NCBI GenBank assembly: GCA_937880585.1
Contig: CALFMR010000463.1
Span: 1 to 12,172, forward strand
Origin: an uncultured Acidobacteriota bacterium
Lineage (GTDB): Bacteria; Acidobacteriota; Vicinamibacteria; Vicinamibacterales; SCN-69-37
Reading direction: 5' to 3'
DNA: 12,172 nucleotides
This document shows positions 1-7,288 of the stretch, in pieces; positions within the stretch are counted from its first letter, which is position 1, and each line of letters starts with the position of its first letter. A program made the translations under genes and the position numbers. The notes below the pieces were generated by a model. That model did not search any database, was not told the origin of the DNA, and was given only the letters and a program-made list of their open reading frames with translations.

Positions 1-1
1 G

Positions 2-70
2 CCCTGGCTGTTGCTGGCGTCGGTCGTGATGACGGTGGCGGCAGTCATTTTCGGAGTGTTTCCCTGGTGA
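2..70 (+). CDS. C-terminal end of a membrane protein, probably a permease (5' end outside the window)
   Basis: The frame is open from the window edge to a TGA at 68-70 and encodes 22 residues, beginning PWLLLASVVMTV and ending IFGVFPW. This is a single hydrophobic helix with no charged residue and very high G/C at third codon positions, as expected of a real gene here. The stop overlaps the GTG start of the AtuA-family gene by 4 nt (GTGA), which is a typical translationally coupled operon junction. A hydrophobic helix ending in a short G-x-x-P-W tail suits the last helix of a secondary transporter. A CitMHS-type (citrate/proton) or GntP-type carboxylate permease would fit a catabolic operon. 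The family cannot be proved from 22 residues, so the transporter role is inference. Confidence 0.6.
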   Translation, partial: PWLLLASVVMTVAAVIFGVFPW

Positions 71-1416
71 AGACCATTCGGATTGGATGCGGTGCGGGAT
101 TTTCCGGCGATCGGATCGAGCCGGCTGTCGAGCTGGCGACGGACGGCGAGCTCGACTACTTGATCTTCGAGTGCCTCGCCGAGCGGACGATCGCCCTCGC
201 ACACCTGGCCAAGGTTCGCGACCCGCACGCCGGCTACGACCCGTGGCTCCGCGAGCGCCTGACGGCCGTCCTGCCTGTGTGCGCCGCGCGCGGCATTTCG
301 ATCGTCACCAACATGGGCGCGGCCAACCCGTTGGCGGCGGCCGACGTCGTGGCGGACATCGCGCGCGATCTCGGCATCGCGGGCCTGCGCATCGCGGCGG
401 TGACCGGTGACGACGTCACCGGCGTCGTCGCGGCGAATCGGCTGCTCGTCGCCGAGACCGGCGAACCCGTCGAGGCGCTCGGCGATCGGCTCGTCTCGGC
501 CAATGCCTACATTGGCGCCGAGCCGATTGTCTCCGCGCTTGCTCAGGGTGCGAACGTCGTCATCACCGGCCGCGCAGCCGATCCCTCGCTCTTCGTCGCG
601 CCGCTGGTTCATACGTTCGGCTGGGCGATCGACGACTGGCTGGCGCTCGGACGCGCGACGCTCGTCGGCCATTTGCTCGAGTGCGCCGGTCAAGTCACGG
701 GCGGCTACTTCGCCGATCCTGGCTGCAAGGACGTCGACGGGCTCGAGCGTCTAGGGTTTCCGATCGCCGAGGTGCCCGAGCACGGGCCCATCACGGTGAC
801 GAAGGTGAAGGGATCGGGCGGACGCGTGACGCCCGCGACCTGCAAGGAGCAGCTCCTCTACGAGATTCACGATCCGTCCGCCTATCTCACGCCCGATGTC
901 GTTGCGGACTTCAGTCGGGTGCGCATCGTGGACGCCGGCGATGACCGCGTGTCGCTCGACGGCGCGTCCGGGCGGACGCGACCGGACCAGTTGAAGGTCG
1001 CGCTCGGCTATCGCGACGGCCACGTCGGCGAAGGGCAGATCTCATATGCCGGTCCGGGAGCCCTGGCGCGCGGCGAACTGGCCGCGCGCATCGTTCGTGA
1101 CCGCCTGCGGGCCGCCGGCATCGCGGCGGCCGACATCCACTGCGACCTCATCGGCGTCAACGCGCTGTTCGCTGCGCGAAGCGACGGAGCCCTCTCGGAT
1201 CGAGCCGAGCCGCGGGAGGTGCGCATCCGTGTCGCCGCGCGGACGCCGTCAGTTGAAACCGCCGCGCGCGTCGGTCGAGAGGTCGAGGCCCTGTACACGA
1301 ACGGACCGGCGGGCGGTGGCGGCGCGACCGCGTCGATCCGCGAAGTGCTGTCGATGGCCACGACCTTCGTGCCACGAGCGCTCGTCGCGTGTGCCGTCCG
1401 TTACGAGGTGATCTGA
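67..1416 (+). CDS. Acyclic terpene utilization AtuA-family protein (DUF1446 domain)
   Basis: This 449-residue cytoplasmic protein has no signal peptide or membrane segment. The N-terminus (MKTIRIGCGAGFSGDRIEPA), an early LDYLIFECLAERT stretch and an internal NVVITGRAADPSLF segment are typical of the AtuA/DUF1446 family (PF07287), which covers nearly the whole chain. Family members occur in the Pseudomonas citronellol/geraniol (atu) cluster and in many uncharacterised catabolic operons; the biochemical activity is not established. The GTG start at 67 has a GGAG at 53-56 and overlaps the stop of the upstream permease fragment. In Pseudomonas the protein is about 600 residues because it carries an extra C-terminal domain. 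Here that domain is the separate next gene, 1 nt downstream (TGAcATG). The family call is firm; a terpene substrate is not implied by it. Confidence 0.9.
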   Translation: MKTIRIGCGAGFSGDRIEPAVELATDGELDYLIFECLAERTIALAHLAKVRDPHAGYDPWLRERLTAVLPVCAARGISIVTNMGAANPLAAADVVADIARDLGIAGLRIAAVTGDDVTGVVAANRLLVAETGEPVEALGDRLVSANAYIGAEPIVSALAQGANVVITGRAADPSLFVAPLVHTFGWAIDDWLALGRATLVGHLLECAGQVTGGYFADPGCKDVDGLERLGFPIAEVPEHGPITVTKVKGSGGRVTPATCKEQLLYEIHDPSAYLTPDVVADFSRVRIVDAGDDRVSLDGASGRTRPDQLKVALGYRDGHVGEGQISYAGPGALARGELAARIVRDRLRAAGIAAADIHCDLIGVNALFAARSDGALSDRAEPREVRIRVAARTPSVETAARVGREVEALYTNGPAGGGGATASIREVLSMATTFVPRALVACAVRYEVI

Positions 1417-1417
1417 C

Positions 1418-1732
1418 ATGACACTGCGCCGCATCAGCCACGCCCGCAGCGGCGACAAGGGCACGACGATCAACATCTCGCTCATTGCGTACGACGCACA
1501 TGACTATCTGCGGCTGGTCCGCCACGTCACGGCCGATCGGGTGAAAGCACGATTCGCGGCCATCGTCGGCGGCGGCGTCGTTCGGTACGAGCTGCCGGCG
1601 ATTGGCGCACTGAACTTCGTGTTGTCCGGTGTCGATGGCGGTGGCGTCACGCGAACACTCGCACTCGACGCGCACGGCAAGTCGCTGAGCTCGGCTCTAC
1701 TTGACATGGAGATTTCCGATGACGAGATGTAA
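1418..1732 (+). CDS. AtuA-related small protein (stand-alone AtuA C-terminal domain)
   Basis: This 104-residue cytoplasmic protein begins MTLRRISHARSGDKGTTINI. The HARSGDKG(T/N)-x-x-NI signature is that of the ferredoxin-fold domain at the C-terminus of full-length AtuA proteins. The ATG at 1418 has a strong ribosome site, GAGGTGA at 1405-1411, 6 nt upstream inside the end of the preceding gene. The upstream stop is separated from the start by one base, so the two products are probably made in equal amounts and form one complex that matches the single-chain AtuA. The 3' end overlaps the next gene by 14 nt. No catalytic activity is known. The split may be ancestral or a lineage-specific fission; split pairs also occur in other phyla. 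Confidence 0.85.
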   Translation: MTLRRISHARSGDKGTTINISLIAYDAHDYLRLVRHVTADRVKARFAAIVGGGVVRYELPAIGALNFVLSGVDGGGVTRTLALDAHGKSLSSALLDMEISDDEM

Positions 1733-3827
1733 CCGTCGCGTGCGGGCGCTCGCATTCGCGTCGGCGCTGACCGGGGCGCTCGCCTGCGTTCCGCCAGCGC
1801 AGGCCCAGGTGACGCGCCTCGAGATCCTCACGCGCGAGCCGGCGCCCGCGCGCCAGTCGACCGCGAGCGCCGTCCCGTACGAGATCCTGCGCGGTCGCGT
1901 GCACGGCGAGGTCGACCCGGCTGACCCGCATAACCGCATCATCCAGGACCTGGCACTGGCTCCACGAAACAGTCGAGGCCGCGTCGAGTACGTCGCGACG
2001 TTTGCCCTGGCCGTGCCCGTCGATCGCGCCCGAGCGTCGGGCGTGCTCATCTATCGCGTCGTCAATCGTGGGAACGGCGCGCCGGAACCCGACGCCGAGG
2101 GCGACATCTCGCTCGTGAGCGGCTGGCAGGGCGACGTCGTGCCGACGGCGGTCAATCAGACGATCCGCGCGCCGATCGCGCGTCAGCCAGACGGCTCGTC
2201 GATCACCGGTCCAGTCATCGCGCGTTTCGTCGATCTGCCGGCTGGCTCGCACACGACGCCCATTCGTTTGAGCTCGATCGGCTCCAGTCCCGAGCCCTAC
2301 CCGCCGGCGTCTCTCGACGACCCGTCCGCGACGCTCACGAGCTATGCCTCCGAGAGCCCGACGGGCGTCCACACCGGCACCCGCGTGATTCCGCGCGCGG
2401 CCTGGGCGTTTGCCGATTGCCGAACCGTGGCGTTTCCCGGTACGCCCGATCCGACGCGGCTCTGCGTGCGGGATGGGTTCGACGCGTCCCGGCTGTACCA
2501 ACTCGTCTACACCGCGAAGGATCCGCTCGTGCTCGGCATCGGTCTGGCGGCGACGCGCGACATCGTGTCGTTCTTCCGCTACGCGGCCGCCGACGCCGCG
2601 GGGACGCCGAATCCTGTTGCCGGCCTCGTGAAACACACGATCAGCATCGGCGATTCGCAATCCGGCAACTTCATCAAGACCTTCATCCATCTCGGTTTCG
2701 ACCAGGACGTCGCCGGGCGCATCGTCTGGGACGGCGCGTTCCCCCGCATCGCGGCGCGGCAGACGCCCATCAACTTTCGCTTCGCGCTGCCCGGTGGCGC
2801 GGCGACCCTTTATGAGCCCGGCAGCGAGCCCGTCGTCTGGTGGGGCACCTACGACGACACGGCGCGCGGGCGGCCGGCAGCCAGCCTGCTCGATCGCTGC
2901 CATGCGACGAACACCTGTCCCAAGGTCATCGAGGCGTTCGGCGCCACGGAGTTCTGGCGCCTGCGGATGTCGCCTGGGCTCATCGGCACCGATGCGGCGC
3001 ACGACATCCCGCTGCCCGACAACGTGCGGCGCTACTACTACCCAGGGACGACGCACGGCGGCGGCCGAGGTGGGTTTCAGATTGACGCGTCACGCACCGG
3101 AGTCGGCGGGTGCGCGCTGCCTCCCAATCCGAACCCCGAGGCGGACACGACGCGCGCGCTGACGCGCGATCTCATCGCGTGGGTCGTCGACGGCACGCCG
3201 CCGCCCGACAGCCGCTATCCGCGCCTCGACCGCGGCGATCTTGTGCCGGCCACGAAAGACGCCATCGGCTTTCCCGACATTCCAGGCGTGACGTTCGTCG
3301 GCTCGCCAGTCAATCCCGTGCTCGACTACGACTTCGGTCCCGAGTTCATCGCGAACGATCTCTCCGGTGTCATCACGATCGAGCCACCGCGGATCCGTCA
3401 GGTCATTCCCACGTACGTGTCGCGCGTGAATGCTGACGGCAACGAGACGGCCGGTGTGCCGTCGGTCCTGCACCAGGCGCCGCTCGGGACGTATCTCGGG
3501 TGGAACGTGACGGCGTCTGGTTTCTTCGCGGGACAGGGCTGCACGTTCGCGGGCGGCTACGTGCCGTTTGCGAAGACGCGCGCCGATCGTGAACGGACGC
3601 ACGACCCGCGCCCGTCGGTCGAAGAGCGCTACGGCACGCTGGAAGGTTACGTCTGCCTCGTTCGTGCTGCCGCAACGCAGGCGCAACGCGATCGGTTTCT
3701 GCTGCCGGATGATGCGAACCGGATCGTTGCGGAGGCCGAGGCGAGTCATGCCCTGCCGCACGCCGTGGACAGCTCGCCGCAGGATCAGGCGATCGCCGCG
3801 TCGGCGTGTCGCATGTCGGTGAAGTGA
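1719..3827 (+). CDS. Secreted alpha/beta hydrolase domain-containing protein (Abhydrolase_10-like esterase)
   Basis: This is a 702-residue protein. The chosen ATG at 1719 has GGAG at 1708-1711 and gives a classic signal peptide: MTRCNRR, hydrophobic core LAFASALTGALAC, then PPAQA as the cleavage site near residue 29. A TTG at 1701 would only add six residues. The nucleophile elbow is GDSQSGNF at residues 311-318. The family pattern is G-x-S-Q-S-G, so Ser313 or Ser315 is the likely nucleophile. The catalytic His is probably His446 in YYYPGTTHGG. These motifs and the length match the large, poorly studied 'alpha/beta hydrolase domain' family (Abhydrolase_10). The expected activity is hydrolysis of an ester or lactone outside the cytoplasm. 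The gene overlaps its upstream neighbour by 14 nt and is followed after 2 nt by the thiolase, so it belongs to the operon. The substrate is unknown. Confidence 0.85.
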   Translation: MTRCNRRVRALAFASALTGALACVPPAQAQVTRLEILTREPAPARQSTASAVPYEILRGRVHGEVDPADPHNRIIQDLALAPRNSRGRVEYVATFALAVPVDRARASGVLIYRVVNRGNGAPEPDAEGDISLVSGWQGDVVPTAVNQTIRAPIARQPDGSSITGPVIARFVDLPAGSHTTPIRLSSIGSSPEPYPPASLDDPSATLTSYASESPTGVHTGTRVIPRAAWAFADCRTVAFPGTPDPTRLCVRDGFDASRLYQLVYTAKDPLVLGIGLAATRDIVSFFRYAAADAAGTPNPVAGLVKHTISIGDSQSGNFIKTFIHLGFDQDVAGRIVWDGAFPRIAARQTPINFRFALPGGAATLYEPGSEPVVWWGTYDDTARGRPAASLLDRCHATNTCPKVIEAFGATEFWRLRMSPGLIGTDAAHDIPLPDNVRRYYYPGTTHGGGRGGFQIDASRTGVGGCALPPNPNPEADTTRALTRDLIAWVVDGTPPPDSRYPRLDRGDLVPATKDAIGFPDIPGVTFVGSPVNPVLDYDFGPEFIANDLSGVITIEPPRIRQVIPTYVSRVNADGNETAGVPSVLHQAPLGTYLGWNVTASGFFAGQGCTFAGGYVPFAKTRADRERTHDPRPSVEERYGTLEGYVCLVRAAATQAQRDRFLLPDDANRIVAEAEASHALPHAVDSSPQDQAIAASACRMSVK

Positions 3828-3829
3828 TC

Positions 3830-5014
3830 GTGACGCCGTTGCGGGACGTCGTCATCGTGAGCGCCGCGCGGACGCCGCTCGGCGCGTTCCAAGGCGCGCT
3901 CGCCGCCGTGCCCGCGCCGCGACTTGGCGCTGCGGCGATTGCGGGCGCCGTCGCGCGAGCCGGAGTCGATCCGGCTGACGTCTCGGATGTGTTGATGGGC
4001 CACGTGCTGCAGGCCGGCGTCGGCCAGGCGCCGGCGCGGCAAGCGGCCATCCACGCCGGACTTCCGCCCGGCGTGCGCACCGTGACCGTACACAAGGTCT
4101 GCGGCTCTGGTCTGCAGGCGATCATCTTCGGCGCGCACGCGCTCGCAGCTGGCGCCGCGTCGATGGTCGCCGCCGGCGGCATGGAAAACATGTCAGCCGC
4201 GCCCTATCTCCTGCCGAAGGCGCGCGAGGGCTATCGGCTCGGCCACCAACAGGTCATCGACTCGCTCATCTTCGACGGCCTGTGGGATCCCTACAACGAT
4301 CAACACATGGGCCAGTGCGCGGAGCAGTGCGCGTCGCGCTACGGCTTTTCGCGCGCGGAGCAGGAAGCCTACGCGATCGCGTCGTTCCAGCGCGCCAATG
4401 CCACGCAGCAGGAGGGGCGGTTCGCGGCGGAGATCGTCCCCGTCGAAATCGTCGGACGCAAGGGCGCCACCGTCGTCGACCGCGACGAAGGCCCGGGACG
4501 CGTCAACTACGAGAAGATCCCCACGCTGCGACCCGCCTTTGATCTGAACGGCACCATCACGGCTGCGACGGCGTCCACGTTGAACGACGGGGCTGCAGCG
4601 GTCGTGCTCACGACCCGCGAAACGGCCGAGGCGCGGAGGCTGACGCCTGTCGCGCGTGTCGTGTCGTTCGGCAGCCACGCACACGACCCGCGTTGGTTCA
4701 CCACCGCGCCGGTGCAAGCCGCGCGCAACGCGCTCGACGCCGCCGGTTGGTCGACGACCGACGTCGATCTCTGGGAAATCAACGAAGCCTTTGCCGTCGT
4801 GCCGCTCGCGTTCATGCGCGAGCTCGATCTTGCGCACGACATGGTCAATGTCCGCGGCGGCGCGATCGCGCTGGGCCATCCGATCGGTTGCTCGGGCGCG
4901 CGCATCGTCGTCACGCTCCTCGCCTCGCTCGTCGAACGGCGCCTGCGGCGAGGCGTGGCCGCCATCTGTATCGGCGGCGGTGAGGGACTCGCGATGTGCG
5001 TGGAACGGCTGTAG
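3830..5014 (+). CDS. Acetyl-CoA C-acetyltransferase (thiolase, acetoacetyl-CoA type)
   Basis: This 394-residue cytoplasmic biosynthetic/degradative thiolase catalyses acetoacetyl-CoA + CoA <-> 2 acetyl-CoA. The N-terminus MTPLRDVVIVSAARTP is canonical. The acyl-accepting Cys91 lies in KVCGSG, a conserved NEAF motif follows, His350 lies in ALGHPIGCSG, and Cys380 lies in CIGGGEG near the C-terminus. Against the Zoogloea enzyme (Cys89, His348, Cys378, 392 residues, as I recall it) every site is shifted by exactly two, which supports the GTG at 3830 as start. A GGTGA at 3818-3822 lies 7 nt upstream of that GTG. GTG codons at 3824 (4 nt overlap with the upstream stop) and 3806 are alternatives. 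Followed by a 3-oxoacid CoA-transferase, it most likely works in the cleavage direction. Confidence 0.93.
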   Translation: MTPLRDVVIVSAARTPLGAFQGALAAVPAPRLGAAAIAGAVARAGVDPADVSDVLMGHVLQAGVGQAPARQAAIHAGLPPGVRTVTVHKVCGSGLQAIIFGAHALAAGAASMVAAGGMENMSAAPYLLPKAREGYRLGHQQVIDSLIFDGLWDPYNDQHMGQCAEQCASRYGFSRAEQEAYAIASFQRANATQQEGRFAAEIVPVEIVGRKGATVVDRDEGPGRVNYEKIPTLRPAFDLNGTITAATASTLNDGAAAVVLTTRETAEARRLTPVARVVSFGSHAHDPRWFTTAPVQAARNALDAAGWSTTDVDLWEINEAFAVVPLAFMRELDLAHDMVNVRGGAIALGHPIGCSGARIVVTLLASLVERRLRRGVAAICIGGGEGLAMCVERL

Positions 5015-5033
5015 GCGCGAAAGGACACGACGC

Positions 5034-6383
5034 ATGGACAAGACGTACGCCGACGCTGCGGCCGCGCTGCGTGGCCAGTTGTTCGACGGCATGACGCTCG
5101 CGGCTGGCGGCTTCGGCCTGTGCGGCATTCCCGAACATCTCATCGCCGCCGTTCGCGACAGCGGCGTACGCGATCTCACGATCATCGGCAACAACGCGGG
5201 CGTCGACGACTTCGGCATGGGCGTGCTGCTCGCACGGCGGCAGGTACGGCGCGTCGTCGCGTCGTACGTGGGGGAGAACAAGGAGCTCGAGCGACAGGTG
5301 ATCGACGGCGCCGTCGAGCTCGACCTCGTGCCCCAAGGGACGCTGGCCGAGCGCCTGCGGGCGGGTGGGGCAGGGATCCCCGGCTTCTACACACGAACGG
5401 CGGCCGGCACGCCGCTCGCCGCTGGGCGTGAAACGCACATCTTCGACGACGTCGAGTACGTGCTGGAGCGCGCGATTCGCGCCGACGTCTCGATCGTCAA
5501 AGCCTGGAAGGCCGATCCGCTCGGCAATCTCGTCTATCGGAAGACCGCACGGAACTTCAACCCGCTCGTGGCGGCCTGCGGTCGACTGTGCGTCGCCGAG
5601 GTCGAGGCGATCGTCCCGGCTGGCGCGCTGGATCCCGATACGATTCACACGCCGGGCATCTATGTCGATCGTCTCGTCTGCGGCACGGCGTACGAGAAGC
5701 GGATCGAGTTTCGGACCGTGCGTCAGCCGGCGGCCGACGCGTCGGTGGACGGCCTGCGTGAACGCCTCGCACGGCGCGCGGCGCGCGAGATCCACGACGG
5801 CGCGTACGTGAATCTCGGCATCGGCATCCCGACGCTCGTGGCGAACTTCATTCCGCCGAACGTCCATGTGACGCTGCAGTCGGAGAACGGACTGCTCGGC
5901 GTCGGGCCGTTTCCCGCACCCGACGAGGTCGATCCCGACCTCATCAACGCCGGCAAGCAAACGGTGACCGCGCGGCCCGGTGCGGCCTTCGTGTCGAGTG
6001 CCGATTCATTCGCCATGATTCGCGGCGGGCACATCGACCTGGCGATCCTCGGAGCGCTGGAGGTTGCGGCAACGGGCGACCTCGCCAACTGGATGATCCC
6101 GGGCAAGATGGTCAAAGGGCCGGGCGGGGCCATGGATCTCGTCGCCGGCGTGGGCCGGGTGGTCGTCCTCATGGAGCACTGCGCGAAGGCTGGCCGGCCC
6201 AAGATTCTCGAGGCCTGCACGCTGCCGCTCACGGGCAAGGCCGTCGTCAATCGCATCATCACCGAATTGGGCGTGTTCGACGTCAAGCCTGGCGGAGGGC
6301 TCGTGCTACGGGAGGTGACCGATGGCGTGACGCTCGAGATGATTCGCGCCAGGACGGGCGCGCCCTTCGACGTTGCGTTGTGA
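5034..6383 (+). CDS. 3-oxoacid CoA-transferase, fused A and B subunits (SCOT/ScoAB type)
   Basis: This 449-residue protein transfers CoA from a donor such as succinyl-CoA to acetoacetate or another 3-oxoacid. The A half (about residues 1-228) shows GGFGLCGIPEHLI near the start and later the GNNAG, GENKELERQ and GTLAERLRAGGAGIPGFYT motifs. The B half starts near residue 240 (LARRAAREIHDGAYVNLGIG) and has the catalytic Glu284 in SENGLLGVG. Bacterial ScoA and ScoB are normally separate genes of about 230 and 215 codons. Here they are continuous with a linker of only about ten residues (QPAADASVDG), as in the single-chain eukaryotic enzyme. The ATG at 5034 is preceded by AAAGGA at 5020-5025; upstream in-frame starts lie inside the thiolase gene. 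A glutaconate or 3-oxoadipate CoA-transferase is possible, but the adjacent thiolase favours acetoacetate. Confidence 0.9.
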   Translation: MDKTYADAAAALRGQLFDGMTLAAGGFGLCGIPEHLIAAVRDSGVRDLTIIGNNAGVDDFGMGVLLARRQVRRVVASYVGENKELERQVIDGAVELDLVPQGTLAERLRAGGAGIPGFYTRTAAGTPLAAGRETHIFDDVEYVLERAIRADVSIVKAWKADPLGNLVYRKTARNFNPLVAACGRLCVAEVEAIVPAGALDPDTIHTPGIYVDRLVCGTAYEKRIEFRTVRQPAADASVDGLRERLARRAAREIHDGAYVNLGIGIPTLVANFIPPNVHVTLQSENGLLGVGPFPAPDEVDPDLINAGKQTVTARPGAAFVSSADSFAMIRGGHIDLAILGALEVAATGDLANWMIPGKMVKGPGGAMDLVAGVGRVVVLMEHCAKAGRPKILEACTLPLTGKAVVNRIITELGVFDVKPGGGLVLREVTDGVTLEMIRARTGAPFDVAL

Positions 6384-6434
6384 GATCTCTCGACAGACAC
6401 GCGGCGGCGCGCGTGCGTACGGTACTCGGGCGCA

Positions 6435-6454
6435 GCGTCCTCATCGGGGGACGC
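6435..6454 (+). other. Small hairpin after the catabolic operon, possible terminator
   Basis: GCGTCC (6435-6440) and GGACGC (6449-6454) form a 6 bp GC-rich stem with an 8-nt loop, about 50 nt downstream of the CoA-transferase stop. No U-tract follows, so this is not a standard intrinsic terminator; it could be a degraded one or chance in GC-rich DNA. The rest of 6384-6510 shows no gene. Confidence 0.25.
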
Positions 6455-6510
6455 CTGGCGTGAGCGCTCGAAAAGACGCGTCATGATTGGCCTATCCGAG
6501 ACCGTGAAGT

Positions 6511-6528
6511 TTGGCAAGAAAGTTGCCA
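6511..6528 (+). promoter_or_regulatory. Sigma-54-like -24/-12 element that is also an inverted repeat
   Basis: The sequence TTGGCAAGAAAGTTGCC (6511-6527) matches the sigma-54 pattern TTGGCAyG-N4-TTGCw at nearly every fixed position. The GG (6513-6514) and GC (6525-6526) are exactly 12 nt apart, as required. The same bases form a perfect inverted repeat, TGGCAA (6512-6517) and TTGCCA (6523-6528), with a 5-nt spacer. It ends 4 nt before the GGAG ribosome site of the PEGA-protein gene. If it were a sigma-54 promoter, transcription would begin near 6538, downstream of that ribosome site, leaving a 5-nt leader. That conflict makes an operator or a leader hairpin a real alternative. Confidence 0.4.
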
Positions 6529-6542
6529 TCATGGAGATCACC

Positions 6543-7286
6543 ATGCGTCACACAACCTTCGTCACGTCGTTGGCTCTCACCGCGGCGCTCGCACTGGCCG
6601 CCGCACCGGCTCAGGCTCAATCGCGCCGCTCGCATGACAGCGGCCACGAACAGGGCAACGCGCGTCCGGCGGCCCGGCAAGGCACGGCGGTTCCGCGCCG
6701 GTCGGTGGCGCCTCGGCCAGTCGCGCCGCGCTCGTACTCCGTCGTTCGACGTTCCGTGGCGCCGAGAACGTATGTCGTTCGCGGCCGCGCCCGCTACGCC
6801 CCCCGCGTCGTCGATCGCCGGGTGGTCATCGTCGGCGGCCCGCGCTTCTATCGGCCGTACTACACGTTCCGGCCGCGCTTCTCGCTGAACGTGGGCCTGT
6901 GGGTGGGCTATCCGATCGCCTATCCGTTCTATGACGTGCCGTACGTCTACGGTTCGCCGTACGCCGCCGCCAGCCCGTATCCGGTGGACCCGGGTTACGA
7001 CAGCAGCGTGCCGTACGACTCGGCGCCCACGTACGACGCATCGCCGGCCACGGCCGAACAGCCTGGCGGGTTGAGCTTCACGATCACGCCCGTGAACGCG
7101 GCGGTCTTCGTGGATGGCGTTTACGTCGGCACGGCCGATGAGTTCGGCCCGAGCGCGCAACCGCTGGGCCTCGCACCCGGCCAGCACCGCATCGAAATTC
7201 GCGCGAACGGCTTCCGCACGATGGCATTCGACGCGAACGTCGTCGCCGGCCAGGTCACGCCTTACCAGGCTGTGCTGCAGCGGTAA
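6543..7286 (+). CDS. Secreted PEGA-domain protein with Arg/Pro/Tyr-rich middle region
   Basis: This 247-residue exported protein has a signal peptide at residues 1-25 (MRHTTF, then LALTAALALAAA, cleavage after AQA). Residues 26-110 are basic and low in complexity, with two RRSVAPR copies at 52-58 and 69-75. Residues 111-170 are rich in Tyr, Pro and Ser and include a hydrophobic LNVGLWVGYPIAYPFY stretch. Residues 176-247 are a PEGA domain (LSFTITPVNAAVFVDGVYVGT, PGQHRIEIRANGF, then a VTPYQAVL strand), a small beta-sandwich common in surface proteins of Acidobacteria and Myxococcota. The ATG at 6543 has GGAG at 6533-6536; in-frame ATGs at 6531 and 6483 would spoil the signal peptide. The role is unknown; a cell-envelope or peptidoglycan-associated structural function is inference. 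It stands alone between the operon and convergent genes. Confidence 0.85.
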   Translation: MRHTTFVTSLALTAALALAAAPAQAQSRRSHDSGHEQGNARPAARQGTAVPRRSVAPRPVAPRSYSVVRRSVAPRTYVVRGRARYAPRVVDRRVVIVGGPRFYRPYYTFRPRFSLNVGLWVGYPIAYPFYDVPYVYGSPYAAASPYPVDPGYDSSVPYDSAPTYDASPATAEQPGGLSFTITPVNAAVFVDGVYVGTADEFGPSAQPLGLAPGQHRIEIRANGFRTMAFDANVVAGQVTPYQAVLQR

Positions 7287-7288
7287 CG

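Noticed and set aside
1647..3056. A 469-residue minus-strand frame opposite the hydrolase gene
   Set aside because: Arg-rich antisense frame with no recognisable domain, no start signal and a clear gene on the other strand.
4656..5033. N-terminal extension of the CoA-transferase frame into the thiolase gene
   Set aside because: The extension is a Ser/Arg-rich out-of-frame reading of the thiolase. The family start motif begins at the ATG at 5034, which has its own ribosome site.
4193..5281. A 362-residue minus-strand frame across the thiolase and CoA-transferase genes
   Set aside because: It spans the boundary of two firmly identified genes and has shadow-type composition.
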